From: CAYUWH01 sp964448615
Lineage (GTDB): Bacteria; Patescibacteriota; Gracilibacteria; Peribacterales; Peribacteraceae
Reading direction: 5' to 3'
Assembly (NCBI GenBank): GCA_964448615.1
Contig: CAYUWH010000015.1
Span: 1 to 31,699 of the forward strand
DNA length: 31,699 bases
Part shown: in pieces, positions 13,514-21,466 of the stretch
Numbering within the stretch: the first letter of the stretch is position 1
Layout of the letters: every line of letters begins with the position of its first letter
Made by a program: the position numbers and the translations under genes
Notes under the pieces: generated by a model
Told to the model about the DNA's origin: nothing
Seen by the model: only the letters and a program-made list of their open reading frames with translations
Database searches by the model: none

Positions 13514-14128
13514 TTACTGTTTCTCCATTTTTTCCATCCCATTGCGCTGGATCGTTCTCCAGTCGAACGGGAAGCGGAAGGTCTCGAGTGCGCGGACCAA
13601 TGCGCCGAAGGCATGCCAGACCGTTGCTTTCTCGAAGAGGAAACTATCACCTTCTTCCTGATTCGGGTTGTAGTTCTTCAGGGTCTCAGACTTCAGAGAG
13701 ACGGGTACCGTGCCAAAGCGCAGACACTGTGTGAGCTCGGCTTCGTCTGTGGGATCTGTGAGGAAGAGTGCGATATCTGCGGCTGCATACATCTTTGCGA
13801 GAGATTTCTCGTCATCCGCAATGATTGCGACGCGATGGCCGTGTTCCTTTGCGAGCTTCGTGAACAAAGCGCCATAGGTGGAACTGCCCTTGCCGCGAAT
13901 CAAAATTTCCACCGGGAGACTGAGCAAGCCCGGGATCAATTCCGTGAGGAGTTCTCCTCCCAACTGATCCGTCATCCCAACCGGCAAACACATAACCGGC
14001 CTCTTGGCTTCGGCGGCCCATCCCAATTCTTCCTGCAGAGCCGTCTTGTTCTGCACCTTGTATTCCAAGGATTTGGATCCGTAATGGCGGGCAATGCCCG
14101 TATCTAAGGTGGGGGTGGGGTTTTGCAT
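13514..14128 (-). CDS. Glycogen/starch synthase-like C-terminal domain protein
   Basis: This 204-aa protein matches only the C-terminal half of GT5 glycogen/starch synthases. It has NKTALQEELGW at 27-37 (family NKxxLQxxLGL), MTDQLGGELL (RLtxQKGxDLL) and MYAAADIALFLTD. It also has ELTQCLRFGTVPV (GLTQLxAxRYGTxPV) and an end similar to the family W-x3-NxM region. There is no N-terminal acceptor domain. The catalytic E-P-C-G-L segment reads D-E-A-E-L, and the G-G-L-x-D turn is missing, so it is probably not an active synthase. A binding or regulatory role is inference. It is first in a two-gene operon with the PRTase-like protein; a TATAAT box lies 22 nt upstream. Confidence 0.7.
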   Translation of the reverse strand: MQNPTPTLDTGIARHYGSKSLEYKVQNKTALQEELGWAAEAKRPVMCLPVGMTDQLGGELLTELIPGLLSLPVEILIRGKGSSTYGALFTKLAKEHGHRVAIIADDEKSLAKMYAAADIALFLTDPTDEAELTQCLRFGTVPVSLKSETLKNYNPNQEEGDSFLFEKATVWHAFGALVRALETFRFPFDWRTIQRNGMEKMEKQ

Positions 14129-14150
14129 GTTTATGTGTAGGTTTCCTCTT

Positions 14151-14156
14151 ATTATA
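14151..14156 (-). promoter_or_regulatory. -10 box for the GT5-like operon
   Basis: TATAAT on the minus strand (14156-14151) lies 22 nt before the ATG at 14128, giving a leader of about 15 nt. No convincing -35 is seen. On the plus strand this whole stretch up to 14250 holds no gene. Confidence 0.5.
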
Positions 14157-14250
14157 GCGGAAAAACCGTTTCCGAGAAAGGGGGTATCTCTTGCATAAAT
14201 CTCTAAATATTCAGTAATAACTCACGTAGAAAACCGCTCGACGGAGGCAC

Positions 14251-14388
14251 TATTCTTGCACTACCCTCGGAACAACCCATGGCACAGAAACATCTCGTGA
14301 TCATAGACCCTGCTTCGCTCTTTGGAGCTACGCAGGGCAAGCGGCCACCTTTCTCTTCTTTGCATGAAACACCTCGTTATTATTGATG
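14251..14388 (+). repeat. Duplicated 5' end of the 5'-nuclease gene with hairpin element
   Basis: A small frame (14279-14386, 35 codons) begins M-A-Q-K-H-L-V-I-I-D, and the intact gene begins M-K-H-L-V-I-I-D at 14364. The 21-nt segments 14288-14308 and 14367-14387 differ at five sites, all third codon positions. Directly after the first copy is a hairpin CCCTGC-TTC-GCTC (from 14308) / GAGC-TAC-GCAGGG (to 14337). About 26 nt follow before the real start. A TATTCT box at 14251-14256 is placed for the first copy rather than the intact start. Confidence 0.75.
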
Positions 14389-15323
14389 GGCACCACCTTA
14401 TGTACCGTGCGTATTGGGCGATTCCGCGTACTCTCAAAACAAGCAGCGGGGAGCAGGTGAACACGGTCTTCGGAATGGCTTCCATGTTGATCAATATTCT
14501 TAAAAAAGAGGAGCCCGATGCATTCCTCCTCTGTTTTGATGCAGGCGAAGAGACGTTTCGGCACCAGGAGAATGCGACCTATAAGGAGGGAAGGGCCGAA
14601 ACACCCGATGATTTTTACACGCAGATTCCGCGCGTGATGCAGCTTATCGATGCATTGCACTTTCCCCATGTCTCCGAGGGAAAGTACGAAGCCGATGATT
14701 TTTTATGCACCTATGCGTGCGAAGCGGAAAAGGCCGGCGATCGTGTGACGATCGTCACTGGCGACCGCGATGCGTTCCAGCTCGCGAATGCCAATGTGCG
14801 GGTCGCGATTCCGCATAGCGGTTACCAGCAAGCGGAATATCTCGGTCCTGCGGAAATCGAGGCGAAATACGGTATCCGTCCCGATCAAGTACCCGCTTAC
14901 AAGGGGCTCGTCGGTGATAGCTCCGATAACCTGCCCGGCGTGCGCGGTATCGGTCCCAAGACCGCTGCGGAATTGTTGCAGAAGTATCAGACGCTTGAAG
15001 CTTTGTATGAACATCTGGACGAGGTCCGTCCTGCCGTGCGCCAGAAGCTGGAGGCAGACAAAGAGCAGGCATTTTTCTGTCAGCATATGGCGGTTCTTGT
15101 GTGTGATATTCCGCTGCCTCTCACACTGGAGGAGCTGGAACTTAAGGCCGTGAACATCGATGATTGCTTCGCCCTGTTTCAGGAGCTGGAATTCAGCATG
15201 CTCACGCGCCGTTTCCGTGAATTGCTGACGACTCCGTTCGGTCAACGCGCGTTCACTGCGAGCGCACCGGTGGCGGTCCCTGCGAAGCCACAGGTTTCGA
15301 AGGAACAATTGTCATTGTTTTGA
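14364..15323 (+). CDS. Free-standing DNA polymerase I-type 5'-3' exonuclease
   Basis: This 319-aa structure-specific 5' nuclease would remove primers and flaps in replication and repair. Metal-binding acids are in place: D8 in VIIDGHH, D59 in CFDAGEETFR, EADD near 109-112, D134 and D136 in VTGDRDAF, and GLVGDSSDNLPG (181-192). The helix-hairpin-helix GVRGIGPKTA (192-201) follows. It equals the N-terminal domain of PolA with no polymerase domain. The extreme C-terminus is QLSLF, a textbook beta-clamp-binding motif after a Pro/Ala-rich linker, so it is probably recruited by the sliding clamp. The start at 14364 fits the family N-terminus. The 5' end is duplicated upstream (see 14251-14388). Confidence 0.92.
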   Translation: MKHLVIIDGHHLMYRAYWAIPRTLKTSSGEQVNTVFGMASMLINILKKEEPDAFLLCFDAGEETFRHQENATYKEGRAETPDDFYTQIPRVMQLIDALHFPHVSEGKYEADDFLCTYACEAEKAGDRVTIVTGDRDAFQLANANVRVAIPHSGYQQAEYLGPAEIEAKYGIRPDQVPAYKGLVGDSSDNLPGVRGIGPKTAAELLQKYQTLEALYEHLDEVRPAVRQKLEADKEQAFFCQHMAVLVCDIPLPLTLEELELKAVNIDDCFALFQELEFSMLTRRFRELLTTPFGQRAFTASAPVAVPAKPQVSKEQLSLF

Positions 15324-15333
15324 TGTCGATCGT

Positions 15334-15389
15334 GTGTAGAGACGTGCGAACTTGTGGTGAGCACGCCGAACCATTGCACATCTCTACAC
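15334..15389. repeat. Long inverted repeat after the 5'-nuclease gene
   Basis: Arms GTGTAGAGACGTGC (15334-15347) and GCACATCTCTACAC (15376-15389) pair with one mismatch around a 28-nt centre. The centre holds a smaller TGGT/ACCA pairing. The arm core resembles the GTAAAGACGC palindromes at 10447 and 10635. There is no T tract. It begins 11 nt after the stop codon. Confidence 0.75.
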
Positions 15390-15784
15390 GAGTTCCACGA
15401 TCCACATCATCCTGAACGCACCGAAGGATTTTTAAAAATTGTCAGGAATTTGAGATTTGGAATGTTGTGTTTTATTTCAAACAAGCATTACCGCATATAA
15501 AACATACATCACGCAACACCGTGTTTTTTCTGACTACATTCAGTGCACATCGAAATTTTGATGCTTTTTTCATAGCATTATTTTGTAAGAGAGCCCTAGA
15601 GTAAGAGCAAAAGTCTGTGCATTAAAATTGTTCCACACTGTGAAATCTGAATACGAAACGTAGTCATGCCTCCCTTGCGGCGTTTCTCGCAGAAACTTAC
15701 ACTTCGCTCCGGTTGTTCGTTCAAGAACGCATCCTCAAGAAATCGGAGTGTGTCTTCCTTTACTTCTCCACACCTTCTCCACCC
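15390..15784. other. AT-rich intergenic region upstream of ftsA
   Basis: No gene is recognised in these 395 nt. An ATCCT/AGGAT hairpin (15409-15413 with 15425-15429) followed by TTTTTAAAAATT could stop transcription. TTGATG (15558-15563) with TATTTT (15580-15585, 16-nt spacer) is the best promoter-like pair, but it is weak. The last 70 nt become pyrimidine-rich before the ftsA ATG. A structured RNA was considered and not supported. Confidence 0.4.
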
Positions 15785-17017
15785 ATGCCCAAGGAACGCG
15801 TCCTCGCCAGTCTTGATATCGGTAGTTCAAAAATTCGAACCGTTGTCGCCATCGCGGATGGTTCGCAAGATCACACTGTGCCCAATGTCATCGGCGTGGG
15901 GCTTTCGCCGTCACTCGGTATTCGCAAAGGGCAGGTGATCGATGTCGAAGAGCTTATCCATAATATTATCTCTTCCTTAGAAGACGCGGAGCGCATGGCG
16001 GGAGTTCCGGTGAACCATGTGTTCGTCGGCATGAGCGGATCGCACATCGAAGCCTTCGACAGCCGTGGCGTGATTGCCATTTCCGGTTCCGAGATCACGC
16101 TCGACGATGTCGGCCGCGTGCTCGAGGCCGCACAAGCAGTCAGCATTCCGCCGAATCGCCGCATCTTGCACATCGAACCCAAGGCCTACGCCGTCGATGA
16201 GCAGCGCGGCATCAAGAACCCGGTCGGTATGACGGGTATCCGCCTGGAAGTCGAGGCTCACATCATCACCGGCCATATCCAGCATGTGAAGAATTTGGAA
16301 AAGTGTATCTCACAGGCAGGGGTCGATATCGATGCGATCGTACCTTCCACCATCGCGGCTGCTGAGGCCACGCTGACCAAGCGTCAGAAAGAGTTGGGGG
16401 TGGTGGTCATTGATATCGGTGCAGGCTGCACCTCCATCGCAGTATTCGAAGAGGGGACGATCCTGCATTCCGTCGGCTTGCCTATCGGCGGTGAGTCTGT
16501 CGCCAACGACATCGCGATCGGACTGCGCACGTCGGTCGATACGGCCGAGCGCATCAAGATCGAATTTGGATCGGTGTTGCCGCAGGAAGTAGGGGAGCGC
16601 GAAATGATCGACCTTTCCACGGTCAGCCGCATTGATACGCAAACTGTCAGCAAGCGCTACATGGCGGAGATCATGCAGGCTCGTTATTTCGAAATTTTCA
16701 GTTTGGTGAAAGCCGAACTGCAGCGCATCGGTCGGAGCGGTATGTTGCCGGCTGGTGCGATTCTGACGGGTGGTGCCTCCAAGGCACCCGGTGTGTTGGA
16801 TCTCGCCCGCGATACGCTCGGACTCCCGGTACAGATGGGATTCCCGGTCGATATCGGTGGTGTTATTGAGAAAGTTGACGATCCCGCCTATGCCACCGCG
16901 CTTGGTACCCTGATTTGGGGGCTGCGAGAGGGCTCTGCTTCCTCTCCGGGAAGCGGTTTCCAAATGAAACGTGCGATGCAGCAGGTCGGCGGTTGGTTTA
17001 AGAGTCTACTCCCCTGA
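15785..17017 (+). CDS. ftsA: Cell division protein FtsA
   Basis: This 410-aa actin-like protein tethers FtsZ to the membrane and organises the divisome. The N-terminus RVLASLDIGSSKIRTVV is the first phosphate-binding loop. The 1C domain is seen around HVFVGMSGSHIEAFDSRGVIAI. The second phosphate loop is VIDIGAGCTSIAVFEEG, followed by LPIGGESVANDIA, and the adenosine motif is GAILTGGASKAPGVLDLA. The C-terminus MKRAMQQVGGWFKSLLP is an amphipathic membrane-targeting helix. The frame is open to a TTG at 15713, but the ATG at 15785 gives the family N-terminus. The leader is pyrimidine-rich (cttctccaccc) with no Shine-Dalgarno site. ftsZ follows 35 nt downstream, so the two are likely co-transcribed. 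Confidence 0.95.
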   Translation: MPKERVLASLDIGSSKIRTVVAIADGSQDHTVPNVIGVGLSPSLGIRKGQVIDVEELIHNIISSLEDAERMAGVPVNHVFVGMSGSHIEAFDSRGVIAISGSEITLDDVGRVLEAAQAVSIPPNRRILHIEPKAYAVDEQRGIKNPVGMTGIRLEVEAHIITGHIQHVKNLEKCISQAGVDIDAIVPSTIAAAEATLTKRQKELGVVVIDIGAGCTSIAVFEEGTILHSVGLPIGGESVANDIAIGLRTSVDTAERIKIEFGSVLPQEVGEREMIDLSTVSRIDTQTVSKRYMAEIMQARYFEIFSLVKAELQRIGRSGMLPAGAILTGGASKAPGVLDLARDTLGLPVQMGFPVDIGGVIEKVDDPAYATALGTLIWGLREGSASSPGSGFQMKRAMQQVGGWFKSLLP

Positions 17018-17052
17018 TCTTTCTTCACTTTGCTTTTTTTCTCCCACATCCC

Positions 17053-18293
17053 ATGTCCGATACGTTCCGTTCTCTCTTCTCCGGCCCCAAAGGTCAGATG
17101 AAACAACCTGAAGGCGATGCTTCCACCACGCGCGAGGTGCGTCCGGACGTGCTGCCCGGTGCGGTGATCCGCGTCGTCGGCGTCGGCGGTGGCGGCTCCA
17201 ATGCGGTTGCCCGCATGGTGACCGGCAAGGTCGGCGGCGTTGAATTCATTGCTGTGAATACCGATATCCAAGCGCTCTACCACAATCCTGCGTCCAAGAA
17301 GATCACGATCGGTCGCGGAACCACGCGCGGTCTTGGTGCGGGGTCGAATCCGGAGATCGGCAAGCGTGCCGCGGAAGAAACGATGGAAGAGCTCAAGAAG
17401 GAGCTTGAAGGGACGGACATGCTCTTCGTCACGGCGGGTCTCGGTGGCGGTTCTGGAACAGGGGCGATGCCGGTCATTGCGGAGTTGGCACGCAGCATGG
17501 GTATCCTGACGGTCGGTGTCGTGACGCGTCCGTTCAGTTTTGAAGGTGCAAAGCGCAGGAAAAATGCTGATGAGGCGCTTGAATTGCTTAAAGGAAAAGT
17601 TGATACGCTCATCACGATTCCGAACGATAAAATTCTCTCCCTGATCGACAAAACCACGCCACTTACCGAAGCGTTCCAGGTGGTGGATGAGGTGTTGCAA
17701 CATGCAATCGAAGGCATTTCCGATCTGATCACGCGCCACGGACTCATCAACGTCGACTTCGCGGACGTGAAATCGATTATGCAAGATGCCGGCACGGCCC
17801 TCATGGGCATCGGGTACGGCACGGGTGATAATCGTGCCGCTGAAGCCGCGCGCGCCGCGATCGATAGCCCCTTGCTCGAAGTCAGCATCAACGGTGCCAA
17901 GGGTATCTTGTTCAACATCACGGGTGGCAACGATCTGAGCATGTTTGAAGTTGATGAAGCCGCGCGCATCATCACCGAGACCGCCTCGCCCGATGCGAAC
18001 ATCATCTTCGGTGCGTTGATCGATGAAAACTACACCGGTCAGGTGAAGTGCACCGTCGTCGCCACGGGCTTTGATGATCATGAATTGAGTCAGACCCAGG
18101 CCTATGCCACGCCCGCACAGCGCTATCTCAATAATAACAAGCCGGGTGCGCCGCAGCAGATGGGCGCAGGTGGCCAGATGCAGCGTCCGATGGAGCGTGA
18201 GCGCGATTTCCGCCACGAGGCGATTCCGGAAACGTCAAAGTCGACCTCTCCGCAATTGGATGAACAGGAATTGGAGGTGCCGGCGTTTATGCG
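17053..18293 (+). CDS. ftsZ: Cell division protein FtsZ (3' end lost in assembly gap)
   Basis: This tubulin-like GTPase forms the division ring. Seen are GVGGGGSNAV (43-52), the signature loop GGGSGTG (131-137, Ser where most FtsZ have Thr), VTRPFSFEGAKR (158-169), and the T7 loop NVDFADV (233-239). A disordered linker rich in Gln, Met and Pro follows from about residue 345. The last readable residues, LEVPAFMR, are the conserved C-terminal peptide that binds FtsA, so only a few residues are missing. The stop codon lies in the run of N. Any frame continuing past the gap is not FtsZ. The leader tttttttctcccacatccc lacks a Shine-Dalgarno site. Confidence 0.95.
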
Positions 18294-18393
18294 NNNNNNN
18301 NNNNNNNNNNNNNNNNNNNNNNNNNNNNNNNNNNNNNNNNNNNNNNNNNNNNNNNNNNNNNNNNNNNNNNNNNNNNNNNNNNNNNNNNNNNNN
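18294..18393. other. Scaffold gap of exactly 100 N
   Basis: Exactly 100 N separate the end of ftsZ from the end of dut. The round number suggests a placeholder of unknown true length. The two genes converge here, and missing sequence could hold a terminator or a further gene. Order and orientation across it depend on scaffolding. Confidence 0.98.
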
Positions 18394-18394
18394 T

Positions 18395-18832
18395 TTACGC
18401 ATGCGTTCCCGTCGACCCAAACCCACCCCGCGATTCTGCGCCATGGCCATCAACCTCCTGCCACTGTGCGATACCGACTGCAACAAATAATCCCTGCGCA
18501 ATGCGTTCGCCGCGTTCGACCGTGACGGGCGCATCGGTGATGTTCTGTACCTGTACCATCAGTTCATCTTTGGGGCCGTGGTAGTCATGATCGATCACGC
18601 CGACCGAATGCGGGCAGATCAATCCTTTTTTACGCGGCAGTGAAGAGCGCGGCACGATGAGCAGCGCATAGCCTTCAGGCACTTTCACGATCACATTGCC
18701 GGGCACGAGCGCGATGGTTCCCGGTTCGATGATCGTTGTTTCGCGTGTAACTACATCGAAGCCTACAGCCCCCGCAGAAGCGTAGGAGGGAAGGGGAAGA
18801 GTGGTGTCGATACGTTGAATGGAGACGTGCAT
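18395..18832 (-). CDS. dut: dUTP diphosphatase
   Basis: This 145-aa trimeric dUTPase hydrolyses dUTP to dUMP and PPi, keeping uracil out of DNA and supplying dTMP synthesis. All five motifs are visible: GAVGFDV (21-27), PRSSLPRKKG (61-70), GVIDHDYHGP (78-87), RGERIAQGLF (107-116) and RGGFGSTG (135-142). Length is normal. The gene is complete; its stop lies one base from the scaffold gap. The ATG is 6 nt after a TAGCAT box, so its mRNA is probably leaderless. It converges with ftsZ. Confidence 0.96.
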   Translation of the reverse strand: MHVSIQRIDTTLPLPSYASAGAVGFDVVTRETTIIEPGTIALVPGNVIVKVPEGYALLIVPRSSLPRKKGLICPHSVGVIDHDYHGPKDELMVQVQNITDAPVTVERGERIAQGLFVAVGIAQWQEVDGHGAESRGGFGSTGTHA

Positions 18833-18838
18833 GCCGCG

Positions 18839-18844
18839 ATGCTA
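18839..18844 (-). promoter_or_regulatory. -10 box of dut
   Basis: TAGCAT on the minus strand (18844-18839) ends 6 nt before the dut ATG. The same hexamer stands at similar distance before prs and rseP. No clear -35 is present. Confidence 0.5.
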
Positions 18845-18892
18845 GCGTATCTCGTGCTCAAGGCGAAGTGCACTGGTTTTGATTTGCTTTCC

Positions 18893-21466
18893 TTACTTCG
18901 TTTTCCCAGACTTCAGCCATTTATTAGGATCGCCTCCGCGTATTTTTTCGACTTCCGCCATCAGTAGATGCCCCCAATCTCCGGGAGATTCAATGATGAG
19001 CTTTTCGGGGATGATGCCTTCGACCACAAGAGTGGCGAGCGGAGGATCCTCCTCTTGCCCCTTGTGTCTTGCCTCGGCTAAGACTTTGTTTCCCGGAACT
19101 TTGAGTTCACCCCTAAGCCATTCCCAAAGCTTCCCGGACATTACCTTGCTGAAGTGATTGGCAGCTTCTTCCAGCTCTTGCTCGTTTTCGAAATCACCGT
19201 TTTTTCTGGCTTCCTCCGCATATTTTAGAAGTGTTTTCTTTTGCAATGTGACGTTTTTTATAAACATGAAGGCGCGTTCTGCATCTGCAAATCCCTTTGG
19301 ACTCACGGTGCGGAGCAGCTGCTGCGCGATGATGTTCTGGTCGGACATCAAGACTTCCGAAGGCTCTTTGAAGTACACTTCGTCAATCTTGCTCATATCA
19401 ATGATTTGCTGCGAACCGGAACCGCGATTGTACGGATCGTATTTCTTACTGAAAATGCTCACGAATTTCCCGTTCGGCAACTTCACAATGTTGCAGGAGA
19501 TGACGTAGCCGACGATCTTGTCGAACTCAGCCTGTTTCTCAGGATATTTGCTGGGATCCATGCTCGGATCTTTTTTGATGATATCTGCTCGCACATCCGC
19601 CACCATGTTGCCGAAGCGTCCCATTTCGCGGATGTTCTCCGGTTCAGTATTGCCGCTGGCTGCCCAGCGTAGAACCTGTCCGCGTTCGAAGTAGAAGCTG
19701 CCCGCGGAAAAGGCGATGGTGTAGCCTCCCGCATACTTGGCAAGGAGTTCGGTGTATTCCTCCGTGAGAAAACTGCGCAGGAGCGGATCTTTCTCAAATG
19801 CACGCAGGAACGTGGTGGCGATCCAGCCGGCAACGTAGCTTTCCTTTCCTTTTTCAAAGGCTTTCTGCGCGAGACCAAGTGAATAGTGCAAGTCGCGTCC
19901 ATCCAAGGCCCCTGCAATTTGTTCGATCGCATTCGCAGGATTGGTGAAGTTGATGTCATACCCTGCTTTGATTTGCTTTTCGCGACCGCCGCGGTTGGCG
20001 TACCAAAGATCGCTGATATACGTTCCCCTTTGATTCTCGTTCCAATCTTTGGGGAGATGCGATTCGATATTGATGCGCCCAAGCAAGGTATGAGTTTGGC
20101 TGTAGAGGTCGATGTCGTACAGGAATCCTTTTTCGGAGGCATACTCCAAGATGGCCATACACCAGATGGGGTCATCGCTATGCTGGTCCCAGTATTCACC
20201 CGGATCGAATAATCTGCGGAAGCCCGGCTGGTTGTCTTTCGATTTAAGGATACTGATGTAGGAATTTTTGCGATCATCCACCTTTTTCGATTTTTGAATC
20301 GCCAGATCGGTTTCCACTTCTTGCAGCCCCGGAATCATGCCGAGAATTCTGCCCATTCCGGCAGCCAGGTCGGAGCGCTTGAGTTGTTTGTGACCTTTTC
20401 TCCACTCATCGAAGGCGCTCTTCACATCGCCCATCGCTTCAAAAATTTCGCCGAGCGAGTGAAATTCAATACCAAGCGCATTTTTGAATTCACTCCACAT
20501 TCCTTCCGAGGCTTCCCCTGTCGAAGATGCCTTCGGCATTGCCTGCAAATCTTGCGTGAATTTACTCTTTCGCTCTTTCATCAGGTCGATGCTCTTGCCG
20601 GTTTTCTGTTTCATGTCTTCCAAAAACATGCTCGCGTAACTGCGCAGCGTTTTCAGATTCAACGTCTCGCTTATTTTCTGAACAGCCATTTGCTTTTGTG
20701 ATTCGTTGAGCGTTCTCCAGAGTGCGGGGGCCGAAATATCCGGCAAGTTTTGATCGGCGAGCCCCGTTACTTTGTTGCCTTTTGTTCCTTCGATCAGCGC
20801 TTCCGCTTCGCGGACATTGGGCCATCCGTTTTGCGCATCCGGCTTGATGCCCGCCCGCTGCAGTTTTTCTCCCGCCGTCGTGTTGAGCCACTGCATGAAT
20901 TCCGTCGGAGGGATCAATCCGATCTCAAAGCGATTGAGCATCGTGAGAAAATCCTGCAACTCGCCAACGTAGCCGCTGTATTGGTGCAAGGTATTGAGAG
21001 ATTCCTGAATGCTGACGCCATCGATTTCTTTCACGCCGTACGCTTGGGCAATGCTCTCGATATCGCTGATCAAGACGATGAGCGTCGTGTTAAAGCGATT
21101 GAGATCTGCCAATAATCGGGCAGTTTCCGTTGCCTGTTTTTCTTTCTCCTTATTCTCTTCCCGCAGAATCTCTTCCGCGTTCTTTTTTGTTTCATCACGG
21201 GAAGAATCGACGTGTTGCGCTTCGGGCGTGTTCGCTCCTTCCACCGTTTCGTTCACCTGTTTGTTGATTTGTTCGGCTGCATCGCGGACTTTGCCGGCGG
21301 GATCGTTTGGCAAAGATGGACTTGCGCGTGCGGGATCCGGAGAGGTTTTATCGGGGATCGGCGCGGACGGACCGGGCGTTCCTCCAGACGCGAAAAACAG
21401 CTCTCGGGCCTCCCGGGAGGGGAGTTGTTGAGAAGCATTGCGGCTGCGGAGGAAGATCAGCAGCAT
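18893..21466 (-). CDS. Large protein of unknown function (857 aa)
   Basis: I do not recognise a family. The N-terminus has a short hydrophobic, basic start (MLLIFLRSRNASQQ), then a Pro/Ser/Ala-rich low-complexity region (about 30-60). A Glu/Lys-rich, probably coiled-coil stretch follows (about 60-120, EEILREENKEKEKQATETARLLADLN). The rest is largely helical with scattered aromatic segments (FDPGEYWDQHSDDPIWCMAILEYASEKGF; FSAGSFYFERGQVLRWAASGN), without repeats or catalytic motifs I can name. There is no certain signal peptide. The ATG directly follows the stop of the upstream membrane-protein gene (TAA-ATG), so the two are translationally coupled. Size and position suggest a lineage-specific structural or cell-surface-linked protein, which is speculation. 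Confidence 0.8.
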   Translation of the reverse strand: MLLIFLRSRNASQQLPSREARELFFASGGTPGPSAPIPDKTSPDPARASPSLPNDPAGKVRDAAEQINKQVNETVEGANTPEAQHVDSSRDETKKNAEEILREENKEKEKQATETARLLADLNRFNTTLIVLISDIESIAQAYGVKEIDGVSIQESLNTLHQYSGYVGELQDFLTMLNRFEIGLIPPTEFMQWLNTTAGEKLQRAGIKPDAQNGWPNVREAEALIEGTKGNKVTGLADQNLPDISAPALWRTLNESQKQMAVQKISETLNLKTLRSYASMFLEDMKQKTGKSIDLMKERKSKFTQDLQAMPKASSTGEASEGMWSEFKNALGIEFHSLGEIFEAMGDVKSAFDEWRKGHKQLKRSDLAAGMGRILGMIPGLQEVETDLAIQKSKKVDDRKNSYISILKSKDNQPGFRRLFDPGEYWDQHSDDPIWCMAILEYASEKGFLYDIDLYSQTHTLLGRINIESHLPKDWNENQRGTYISDLWYANRGGREKQIKAGYDINFTNPANAIEQIAGALDGRDLHYSLGLAQKAFEKGKESYVAGWIATTFLRAFEKDPLLRSFLTEEYTELLAKYAGGYTIAFSAGSFYFERGQVLRWAASGNTEPENIREMGRFGNMVADVRADIIKKDPSMDPSKYPEKQAEFDKIVGYVISCNIVKLPNGKFVSIFSKKYDPYNRGSGSQQIIDMSKIDEVYFKEPSEVLMSDQNIIAQQLLRTVSPKGFADAERAFMFIKNVTLQKKTLLKYAEEARKNGDFENEQELEEAANHFSKVMSGKLWEWLRGELKVPGNKVLAEARHKGQEEDPPLATLVVEGIIPEKLIIESPGDWGHLLMAEVEKIRGGDPNKWLKSGKTK

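Noticed and set aside
12705..13661. Plus-strand open frame of 318 codons
   Set aside because: It is antisense to the PRTase-like and GT5-like genes, rich in Phe, Arg and Cys from mirrored codons, and has no family features.
15713..15784. Upstream TTG start for ftsA
   Set aside because: It would add 24 residues not seen in FtsA; the ATG at 15785 gives the family N-terminus.
16888..18216. Minus-strand open frame of 442 codons
   Set aside because: It is antisense to ftsA and ftsZ and is a product of their codon usage; its His/Arg-rich composition is typical of a shadow frame.
18294..18525. FtsZ reading frame continuing past the gap to 18525
   Set aside because: The FtsZ C-terminal peptide is already reached at the gap edge, and the sequence after the gap is dut on the other strand.
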